A stretch of DNA of 5,642 nucleotides, taken from the NCBI GenBank assembly GCA_903905665.1, contig CAIVHJ010000161.1:1-5642 (forward strand). The letters are read 5' to 3'. The notes under the pieces were generated by a model that was not told where the DNA came from, did not search any database, and saw nothing but the letters and a program-made list of their open reading frames with translations. The stretch is from an uncultured Phycisphaerales bacterium. GTDB lineage: Bacteria; Planctomycetota; Phycisphaerae; UBA1845; CAIVHJ01. Position numbers and translations under genes: made by a program. Below are positions 1-4,695 of the stretch, piece by piece (position 1 is the first letter of the stretch; each line of letters opens with the position of its first letter).

Positions 1-986
1 ATCTGGCGACGCGCAATGGTTGTACGATGTTCGACGTGTCGCACATGGGGCGGTTGTATCTCAACGGTTCGCAGTCAGCGGAATTGCTCGAGGGGCTTTG
101 CACTCGCGCCGTCGGAACCATGGAACCGGGGCAATGTCGCTACAGCCACATGTGCAAAGAAGACGGCGGCATCCTCGACGACGTGATCGTTTCGCGTTTG
201 AACGATCGCTGGCTCGTGGTGTGCAACGCGTCCAATCGTGAAAAAATTGTGAGCTGGATTCAGCGTCACGCCCGCGCGAAAAAAGACGTGCGCATGATCG
301 ACCAGACAATGTCCTCTGCGATGGTCGCCATCCAGGGTCCCGAAGCCGCGGGACTGCTCAAAAAACTGCTTCCGATCGATCTGTCGGAGTTGAAGCGATA
401 TCGCTGTAAATTCGGACAGTACATGGGCGTGGAGTATGTCATTTCCCGGACTGGATATACCGGCGAAGACGGTTACGAAATAATCCTTCCGTCCGCGGCC
501 GCCAAGATGCTGGTTCAAAACGTGTTCGATCCCGGCGGAACGGCTCAGGGACGTATCAAACCGGCGGGTTTGGGCGCCCGGGATACGCTTCGACTCGAAG
601 CCGCCATGCCTCTGTATGGTCATGAACTCGGTGAGGGTATCGATTCGCTGACTGCCGCTTGTGAGTGGGCGGTGGATTTGAGCAAGAACTTCGTCGGCGC
701 AGAGGCCATGCGGAAAGTCAAGCAGACGGGCTTGAAAAAAAGACTGGTCGGTCTGGAAGTCGAAGGCAAACGAATCGCCCGACAGGACACGCCAATCGAA
801 AAAGACGGCAAAAACATCGGCACTGTGACCAGCGGGACCCATAGCCCCACGTTCGACAAAGTGATCGCCCTGGGCTACGTGGATCCGGCGCATGCGAACG
901 TCGGATCCGAACTGGCGGTTAACATTCGCGGCAAAACGACCCGCGCGGTGGTCGTGCCGTTGCCGTTTTACAAACGAAATTCGTAA
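1..986 (+). CDS. gcvT: Glycine cleavage system T protein (aminomethyltransferase), 5' end outside window
   Basis: The T protein takes the aminomethyl group from lipoyl-GcvH, releases ammonia and forms 5,10-methylenetetrahydrofolate in the cytoplasm. The frame is open from the first complete codon at position 3 (LATRNGCT) into the family signature FDVSHMG at 30-50, so the ATG at 27 is an internal Met and not the start; in GcvT about 40 residues normally precede this point. Visible landmarks, in order, are GGILDD (165-182, with the conserved acidic pair), NASNREK (228-248), the folate-site stretch RTGYTGEDGYE (447-479), the block KPAGLGARDTLRLEA (558-602), and the C-terminal PLPFYKR (957-977) before TAA at 984-986. 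The visible part is 327 codons against about 360-370 for the family, so only the N-terminus is missing. The central and C-terminal beta-barrel domains are complete with no frameshift. It lies 35 nt upstream of gcvH and is probably cotranscribed with it. YgfZ-type paralogues are unlikely because the folate and GARD motifs are both canonical. Confidence 0.96.
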   Translation, partial: LATRNGCTMFDVSHMGRLYLNGSQSAELLEGLCTRAVGTMEPGQCRYSHMCKEDGGILDDVIVSRLNDRWLVVCNASNREKIVSWIQRHARAKKDVRMIDQTMSSAMVAIQGPEAAGLLKKLLPIDLSELKRYRCKFGQYMGVEYVISRTGYTGEDGYEIILPSAAAKMLVQNVFDPGGTAQGRIKPAGLGARDTLRLEAAMPLYGHELGEGIDSLTAACEWAVDLSKNFVGAEAMRKVKQTGLKKRLVGLEVEGKRIARQDTPIEKDGKNIGTVTSGTHSPTFDKVIALGYVDPAHANVGSELAVNIRGKTTRAVVVPLPFYKRNS

Positions 987-1007
987 TTCATTCATGACCT
1001 GATCTAT

Positions 1008-1013
1008 AAAGGA
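1008..1013 (+). promoter_or_regulatory. Ribosome binding site of gcvH
   Basis: AAAGGA lies 8 nt before the ATG at 1022. It decides the start: a TTG codon directly in front (1019-1021) is also in frame, but it would sit only 5 nt from this site and adds just one residue. The same AAAGGA core at similar spacing precedes the kinase gene at 1969. Confidence 0.7.
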
Positions 1014-1021
1014 TTGAATTG

Positions 1022-1402
1022 ATGAACGCACCCAACGATCGCAAGTATACCGAGTCGCACGAATGGCATCTCGTGCAGGGCAACACCGTGACCATCGGCA
1101 TCACAAAAATCGCCGCCGATCAACTCAGCGATATCACGTTTGTGGACCTGCCCGCTGTCGGCGCCGCCGTGACTGCCGGAAAGGCCTTCGGTGAGATTGA
1201 ATCCGTCAAAGCCACCAGCGAATTGTTTTCCGGTGTCTCCGGAAAAGTCACCGCCGTCAATACCGATCTGGCCGATCACCCCGAATGGGTCAACAGCGAT
1301 TCATACGGCAAAGCCTGGATGATCAAACTACAAACCACCAATCCGGCCGAAGTCGAAAAACTTCTCTCCGCCGACCAGTACAATAAGAAATTCCCCGGCT
1401 GA
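1022..1402 (+). CDS. gcvH: Glycine cleavage system H protein (lipoyl carrier)
   Basis: GcvH carries the aminomethyl intermediate on a lipoyl-lysine between the P, T and L proteins of glycine cleavage in the cytoplasm. The 126-residue product has the normal family length. It opens with the typical YTESHEW segment (residues 9-15), continues through VTIGITKIAADQLSDITFVDLP (residues 23-44; the loop and strands of the lipoyl domain), and carries GEIESVKATSE with the lipoylation lysine at residue 63 (codon 1208-1210). The exposed lysine hairpin is followed by SGVSGKVTAVN and a NSDSYGKAWMIKL stretch, both expected for the family. It starts at ATG 1022, 8 nt after AAAGGA. It follows gcvT in the order common in bacteria, but no gcvP or gcvPA/gcvPB gene follows: the next 566 nt have no supportable gene. 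Stand-alone H-like proteins exist in other lipoate pathways, but the linkage to gcvT supports the glycine-cleavage role. Confidence 0.97.
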   Translation: MNAPNDRKYTESHEWHLVQGNTVTIGITKIAADQLSDITFVDLPAVGAAVTAGKAFGEIESVKATSELFSGVSGKVTAVNTDLADHPEWVNSDSYGKAWMIKLQTTNPAEVEKLLSADQYNKKFPG

Positions 1403-1452
1403 ACCCCTGCGCGTCACGACGATTCCGATCAACCATGAATCCGTATCAGAGC

Positions 1453-1481
1453 CCCCTGCGCCAGCAGGGGATCATCCCCTG
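1453..1481. repeat. Three-armed inverted repeat with two mutually exclusive hairpins
   Basis: Arm 1 CCCCTG (1453-1458) can pair with arm 2 CAGGGG (1465-1470) across a 6-nt loop. Arm 2, extended to CAGGGGAT (1465-1472), is also a perfect inverted repeat with ATCCCCTG (1474-1481). As RNA, the second fold is a 7-bp stem with a 3-nt loop; as DNA, it is a 17-nt palindrome with one central base. The two folds exclude each other. No T-run follows in the + direction, so this is not an intrinsic terminator by sequence. It starts 51 nt after the gcvH stop. It could be an operator, an mRNA-stabilising hairpin at the operon end, or an interspersed repeat. Confidence 0.7.
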
Positions 1482-1829
1482 TCGAGTCGTGCGAATAGAC
1501 CCAGAATCAAGCAAAAAATCGAGAAACATCCGAAACACGGTAATAGCAATACCCACCGGTCATAGTCCTATAAATCGCCTGATTGTGAGCGCCTTCTGCC
1601 CAAACACCGCCAATTCAAGCCACAATGACATTTTTTGCGTCTTTCGGCAAACCAATGAGACTTTCATGGAAAATGGCATAGAAACGCGCCTAACATTCAT
1701 TAGAAATCCGTGCCTGATGGCGTTATGGTGGTTCGACCAGTATTCGGTTCGTTGCACGCCCAGTCCGGCACCGGATGAATAAATGGGTCTGACCACTAAT
1801 TTATCTTCGGAACCCACCCCGTACAGCTA

Positions 1830-1859
1830 TTGAAGCAAGGAGGGTAATCCCGATATGAT
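1830..1859 (+). promoter_or_regulatory. Candidate promoter for the kinase gene
   Basis: TTGAAG (1830-1835), 18 nt, then TATGAT (1854-1859) resembles a sigma-70 promoter (4 of 6 and 5 of 6 consensus bases). Transcription would start near 1866, leaving a leader of about 100 nt before the GTG at 1969. The element overlaps the Shine-Dalgarno-like AAGGAGGG and mini-ORF, and only one reading is likely to be right. The evidence is sequence resemblance only. Confidence 0.3.
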
Positions 1860-1878
1860 GCCACAAAAATTTGAATAA
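1855..1878 (+). CDS. Possible 7-codon leader ORF with a strong Shine-Dalgarno sequence
   Basis: AAGGAGGG at 1837-1844 is the best ribosome binding site in the left half of the window. It lies 10 nt before ATG ATG CCA CAA AAA TTT GAA TAA, encoding MMPQKFE. The ORF ends 90 nt before the kinase start. It could be a translated leader peptide, or the start region left from a gene whose body has been lost. It may also be chance, since the same bases fit a promoter spacer. No regulatory codon run is present. Confidence 0.2.
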   Translation: MMPQKFE

Positions 1879-1953
1879 ATTTGTTCTAATTTTTCTTTTC
1901 AGTGAGATGAATGCGGATATTGTTATAGAAAGCAACCGATCATCTCTGATTTC

Positions 1954-1959
1954 AAAGGA
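1954..1959 (+). promoter_or_regulatory. Ribosome binding site deciding the GTG start of the kinase
   Basis: AAAGGA lies 9 nt upstream of GTG 1969. No ATG occurs in this frame until codon 76, past the zinc ribbon, so the GTG with this site is the supported start. Confidence 0.65.
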
Positions 1960-1968
1960 TTCGCAAAC

Positions 1969-3252
1969 GTGTCTGACCCAATCGAACCGCCTCCTGCCAA
2001 GTCAGTAAACGGTGAACCCGCCGAAGCCGTTATCCGCGTGGCCTGCCCCGCTTGTCGGACCATATATGCCGTTGCCAAATCCCTCTCCGGTCGAAAACTC
2101 ATTTGTGCCAAGTGTCGTACCGAGTGGTTGGCGATTGCACCCGAAACCCTCGCCGCTGCCGCCGATCAGGTCGATGACGTCGATGCCGAACTCATGGACC
2201 TTTCCAGCGGCGCCGGTGAAAAAACTCGCTCTGTCGCATCCGCCGGCCCTCTCCCACATGACTACTGGATCGGCAGGACGATCGGACGTTACCGCATCCA
2301 ATCTATTCTTGGTACCGGCGCGCTGGGTTACGTCTATCGCGGCTTTGATCCCGAACTCGGCCGCGAAGCCGCCATCAAACTGCTCGCCAAACCCAAAAAC
2401 GATAAAATGACCCTTCGCGTCCGGCTTTTCTTGCAGGAAGCCCGCGCCGCTGCGAGACTCCAGCATCCCAACATCGTCACGATTTACGAAGTCGGACTCG
2501 ACGGCGATTTCTACTTCTATGCCATGGAAGTCGTGGACGGAGGCACCATCAAGGATTTGACCCTCGCGCTCGGCAGACTCTCGCCCGCCCGCGCTTGTTT
2601 TCTTCTCGGACAGGCCGCGCAAGCCCTCGCCTATGCCCATGAGCGAGGCGTCATCCATCGTGACGTCAAACCCGACAACCTGATGATGGATCGACGCGGT
2701 GTCTTGAAAGTCGCCGACTTCGGACTCGCCGAAATCGGCGAACTCGACGTTATGAAACTCTACCACAACAGACCCATCGGTACTCCGGGCTATCTGGCCC
2801 CGGAAACCGCTCGCGGCGATGGCGCCACCGCCCTCAGCGATATCTATTGCCTCGGCCTGTGCCTCTATCATGCATTGACCGGACAAAAATTGCTCCAGGT
2901 CTCTGGAAAAATCGCCGAAACCGTCGCCCTGTGCGCCAATCCTCCTCGCTTCGTTCCGGGACCCGAACTGGGGCAAGTCCCTGATGCCTGCCTGCGGATT
3001 TTGTCCAAATGCCTCGAACTGGAACCGGCTCAGCGTTATCAAAGCGCGCAGCAATTGGCGAATGATTTGCGGCGATTCGTCGTGGACATCAGTCGCGACG
3101 ACAGCAGTTCACCTCTGCCGCTTCCAGGCGAAAATCCGTTCGCCGATCCCGTGGTTTTTCAGAATCCTCGCCGTTCGATTTTCTCTTTCTTCGGCCGCCT
3201 CGGTCGTCTCTGGAACCGTCAAACTCCACACCAGCCACCCCGCAAGAAGTAG
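1969..3252 (+). CDS. Ser/Thr protein kinase (Hanks type) with N-terminal zinc ribbon
   Basis: A signalling kinase that should phosphorylate Ser/Thr residues; the target is unknown. Of its 427 residues, 25-52 form a small zinc ribbon of the MJ0042 kind (Cys26-x2-Cys29, Cys46-x2-Cys49). A 50-residue linker follows, then a complete catalytic domain at about 108-371. Visible landmarks are the glycine loop GTGALG (115-120), AIK with Lys137, helix-C Glu157 in FLQEAR, HRDVKPDN (230-237, catalytic Asp232), DFG (250-252), GTPGYLAPE (271-279), SDIYCLG (290-296) and the late Arg356. No key residue is missing, so activity is expected. The C-terminus has no membrane-spanning or sensor domain, unlike many bacterial relatives. 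It ends in a basic tail rich in aromatics (RRSIFSFFGRLGRLWNR, about 401-417), which could form an amphipathic helix. It starts at GTG 1969 behind AAAGGA. It is probably transcribed alone, with 566 nt before it and 398 nt after it. Confidence 0.93.
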   Translation: MSDPIEPPPAKSVNGEPAEAVIRVACPACRTIYAVAKSLSGRKLICAKCRTEWLAIAPETLAAAADQVDDVDAELMDLSSGAGEKTRSVASAGPLPHDYWIGRTIGRYRIQSILGTGALGYVYRGFDPELGREAAIKLLAKPKNDKMTLRVRLFLQEARAAARLQHPNIVTIYEVGLDGDFYFYAMEVVDGGTIKDLTLALGRLSPARACFLLGQAAQALAYAHERGVIHRDVKPDNLMMDRRGVLKVADFGLAEIGELDVMKLYHNRPIGTPGYLAPETARGDGATALSDIYCLGLCLYHALTGQKLLQVSGKIAETVALCANPPRFVPGPELGQVPDACLRILSKCLELEPAQRYQSAQQLANDLRRFVVDISRDDSSSPLPLPGENPFADPVVFQNPRRSIFSFFGRLGRLWNRQTPHQPPRKK

Positions 3253-3337
3253 CATTTTCGACGCACAAAAACGCATTTTTTCACGCTGTTTTCGTCTGTT
3301 TGCACACCGTTGCGCTCATCAAAAAAATCTGCCATAC

Positions 3338-3367
3338 CTGACAGCGGTTAAAACCCTATGGTATTAT
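3338..3367 (+). promoter_or_regulatory. Sigma-70-like promoter with extended -10, upstream of the HD-GYP gene
   Basis: CTGACA (3338-3343), an 18-nt spacer and TATTAT (3362-3367) match consensus at 5 of 6 and 5 of 6 bases. A TG dinucleotide sits at the extended -10 position (3359-3360). Transcription would start near 3374, about 275 nt before the ATG at 3651. This is the best promoter-like sequence I find in the window. Confidence 0.45.
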
Positions 3368-3553
3368 GAGCCATAATGTTGCGTCTTATCTGACTCGACG
3401 TTTCTGTTTTCGGACTCATGGATGTGTCAAATTGGATAGAATGGCTATTTTCTTGAATTTCTATGGACTGTAAGGTGTGCCGTATTGTATGTTCATAATG
3501 CAATTCGGCATGGGGTTCAAAAGGTTAGGTTTTTTCTTCTGTCTGACTTCGGA

Positions 3554-3593
3554 GTGGCTGAGTCTCATCGCCACGATTCGCATTGTCGGTGGC
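3554..3593 (+). repeat. Competing hairpin arms in the HD-GYP leader
   Basis: GTGGC (3554-3558) pairs with GCCAC (3570-3574), and the inner TGA/TCA extends this to an 8-bp stem with a 2-nt bulge. The same GCCAC can instead pair with GTGGC at 3589-3593 across a 14-nt loop. The two folds exclude each other and lie 57 nt or more before the start codon. The stems are short, so this could be chance. Confidence 0.3.
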
Positions 3594-3650
3594 ATGTCTC
3601 CTCAGGTTCGATAGTAACTTCTTGGTGCTTAAAGGAATGCGAGGGGTTTT

Positions 3651-4430
3651 ATGGCCAGCGATGTCATCGAAATCAGCGATCAAGCCGCCGCAACTCTCCA
3701 AGTCGCAAGGGTTATCGAAGCCAAAGACCCCTATACAGCAGGTCACACGTGGCGGGTCGCTAATTACGGACAGATCCTTGCGGCAGCGATGGGCTATCGA
3801 CCTCATCAGGTCGAGATGATGTTGTCTGCCGGCACGCTGCACGACATCGGCAAACTTACCGTTCCTGACGAGATTCTGACCAAACCCGGGCGCCTTACGG
3901 ATCAGGAATTCGAGATTCTCAAACGACATCCGGAAGAGGGCTACAACTTGCTGTTGGCGTGTCCTGAGTTTTCGGAGGTGCTCAACGTGGTGTTGCATCA
4001 TCACGAGGCGTTCGACGGTGGAGGATACCCGCATGGTTTGGCTGACGATGATATTCCGCATGAGGCAAGGTTGTTTGCGATTGTGGATGCGTTCGATGCG
4101 ATGACGAGTAATCGTTGCTATCGGCCGGCGATGCCGGTGGATAACGCCATTTATGAAATTTGGCGCAACCGCGGGCGGCAGTTTGATCCGGTGATTGCGG
4201 ATGCGTTTATCCAGTTGGTGCGCGACGGTTTGGTGGATCAGGTGATCGGTTACAGCGATTATGGAGTGAAGGTGGGAACGTGTCCCCGGTGCGGGCCGGT
4301 ACTCGAAGTTCACAATGGGCATCGGATGCACGACGAGGTGGTCTGCAAATTGTGCGGGGGGCGATTTGCGATTGCGTCAAAGGAGAACGGAGAATTTCAA
4401 TTCGTCAGTATTGAACCGAGCGAGAACTGA
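3651..4430 (+). CDS. HD-GYP domain phosphodiesterase with C-terminal zinc ribbon
   Basis: HD-GYP proteins hydrolyse cyclic-di-GMP or related cyclic dinucleotides at a metal centre. In this 259-residue protein the catalytic domain fills residues 15-190. Visible landmarks are KDPYTAGHTWRV (25-36), HDIGKL (64-69, the HD pair and Lys68), KRHPEEG (91-97), HHEAFDGGGYP (117-127, the GYP signature), AIVDAFDAMTSNRCYRP (143-159) and QFDP (177-180). Residue 28, four before the first metal histidine, is Tyr rather than the Glu linked to trinuclear-iron members, so a two-metal site is my inference. Only about 20 residues precede the domain, so the receiver domain often found there is absent. Residues 209-243 add a zinc ribbon (Cys211, Cys214, Cys232, Cys235) that may bind a partner or regulate activity. 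ATG 3651 is forced as the start: the same frame has TAA at 3630-3632, and GAGGGG (3641-3646) lies 4 nt upstream. Its substrate cannot be read from sequence. Confidence 0.94.
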   Translation: MASDVIEISDQAAATLQVARVIEAKDPYTAGHTWRVANYGQILAAAMGYRPHQVEMMLSAGTLHDIGKLTVPDEILTKPGRLTDQEFEILKRHPEEGYNLLLACPEFSEVLNVVLHHHEAFDGGGYPHGLADDDIPHEARLFAIVDAFDAMTSNRCYRPAMPVDNAIYEIWRNRGRQFDPVIADAFIQLVRDGLVDQVIGYSDYGVKVGTCPRCGPVLEVHNGHRMHDEVVCKLCGGRFAIASKENGEFQFVSIEPSEN

Positions 4431-4480
4431 TACCATTGGTGGGAGTGCGGAATTCGGATTGATGAATGCGGAACGGGAAT

Positions 4481-4500
4481 CACAAAGCTCGAGCTTTGTG
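4481..4500. repeat. Perfect 20-nt palindrome
   Basis: CACAAAGCTCGAGCTTTGTG is its own reverse complement over all 20 bases, with no spacer. It starts 51 nt after the HD-GYP stop and has no T-run, so it is a poor terminator. It could be a protein-binding site or a copy of a dispersed repeat family. Confidence 0.85.
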
Positions 4501-4523
4501 CCTCCACCGCGGAGCACGCAGAG

Positions 4524-4579
4524 AAATTGAAAATGGAAAATTGAAAAGGAATTTCATCGCGGTGGGAAATTGAAAATTT
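4524..4579. repeat. Three imperfect copies of an A-rich AAATTGAAAA motif
   Basis: AAATTGAAAA occurs at 4524-4533, 4538-4547 and 4567-4576. The first two copies start 14 nt apart and the third lies 29 nt further on. The copies differ in flanking bases. Function unknown; it looks like low-complexity intergenic sequence. Confidence 0.6.
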
Positions 4580-4607
4580 AAAGCGAATCCCAATGTGTGA
4601 AAGAAGA

Positions 4608-4627
4608 CCACTGCTCAAGAGCAGTGG
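4608..4627. repeat. 20-nt inverted repeat CCACTGCTC/GAGCAGTGG
   Basis: The arms 4608-4616 and 4619-4627 are perfect 9-bp complements around AA; an RNA fold would be an 8-bp stem with a 4-nt loop. No T-run follows on either side. It lies between the HD-GYP stop and the terminator. It may be a dispersed repeat unit or an RNA 3'-end hairpin. Confidence 0.8.
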
Positions 4628-4641
4628 CACAACGCGGGAGC

Positions 4642-4683
4642 AAAAAATGGGACAGGAGTCTTTCGGGTTAGGACTCCTGTCCC
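4642..4683 (-). terminator. Rho-independent terminator of the minus-strand beta-helix gene
   Basis: Read on the minus strand, a perfect 12-bp stem GGGACAGGAGTC/GACTCCTGTCCC (arms at 4672-4683 and 4649-4660) encloses an 11-nt loop. It is followed by A and then six T (4647-4642). The stem begins 12 nt after the TAG at 4696-4698, the normal place for a terminator. Read on the + strand, the same stem is followed only by the mixed tract CTTGTGTTTT, so it may also stop HD-GYP transcripts, but less well. Confidence 0.8.
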
Positions 4684-4695
4684 CTTGTGTTTTCG

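Larger units (their letters stand above)
1403..1968. other. Gene-free gap between gcvH and the kinase gene
   Basis: This 566-nt stretch holds no gene I can support. One + strand frame is open from 1435 to 1782 and begins MNPYQSP, which resembles an N-terminal motif I recall from planctomycete small proteins. It has no ribosome binding site, and after the first dozen residues it shows no recognisable domain or hydrophobic segment. A minus-strand frame at 1560-1817 is likewise unremarkable apart from a heptapeptide discussed in the findings. What can be seen is the three-armed inverted repeat at 1453-1481, an A/T-rich stretch at about 1861-1900, a strong Shine-Dalgarno sequence in front of a 7-codon ORF, and a candidate promoter. 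No tRNA or rRNA was recognised. Confidence 0.6.
3253..3650. other. Gene-free gap and probable long leader of the HD-GYP gene
   Basis: This 398-nt stretch has no supportable gene. The first 110 nt are T/A-rich and contain no obvious hairpin plus T-run, so no clear terminator for the kinase gene is visible. A good promoter lies at 3338-3367. If used, it gives a leader of about 275 nt in front of the HD-GYP start, long enough for RNA-level control. The leader holds a GTGGC/GCCAC/GTGGC set of competing arms at 3554-3593. I looked for the hallmark motifs of the cyclic-di-GMP riboswitch GEMM-I and did not see them. A short stretch near 3485-3535 can be read as a fragment resembling a histidine-kinase N-box (see findings). 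Confidence 0.55.
4431..4695. other. Repeat-rich convergent intergenic region
   Basis: These 265 nt separate two convergent genes and hold no gene. In order they contain a purine-rich part with two TGCGGAA motifs (about 4446-4475), a perfect 20-nt palindrome (4481-4500), and a CACCGCGGAGCACGCAGAG stretch (4505-4523). That stretch resembles a degenerate sequence I recall from intergenic regions of many environmental bacterial genomes. Three copies of AAATTGAAAA follow (4524-4579), then a hairpin (4608-4627) and a terminator (4642-4683). The succession of unrelated inverted repeats suggests accumulated interspersed repeats rather than decayed coding sequence. Confidence 0.6.

Noticed and set aside
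75..1031. Long minus-strand open frame (318 codons) antisense to gcvT
   Set aside because: It lies wholly over gcvT and the gcvH start, shows no recognisable domain, and is explained by the codon bias of the real gene.
2002..3054. Long minus-strand open frame (350 codons) antisense to the kinase
   Set aside because: The kinase on the other strand has every catalytic motif; the antisense translation has none and is a shadow.
3374..3650. Cyclic-di-GMP riboswitch (GEMM-I) in the HD-GYP leader
   Set aside because: The characteristic conserved joining and tetraloop motifs are not visible; only short generic stems are present.
3485..3763. Plus-strand open frame overlapping the start of the HD-GYP gene
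   Set aside because: It starts at a TTG without a good ribosome binding site and runs into the HD-GYP frame; kept only as a possible short remnant in the findings.
3525..4331. Minus-strand open frame (268 codons) antisense to the HD-GYP gene
   Set aside because: No domain is recognisable and it overlaps a gene with unmistakable HD-GYP motifs.
4524..4579. CRISPR-like spaced repeats
   Set aside because: The motif is only about 10 nt, A-rich, irregularly spaced and has just three copies, with no cas gene nearby.
4397..4630. Minus-strand open frame in the repeat-rich junction
   Set aside because: Its translation follows the low-complexity repeats (runs such as FQFSIFNF) and it overlaps the palindrome; such peptides are typical of translated intergenic repeats.
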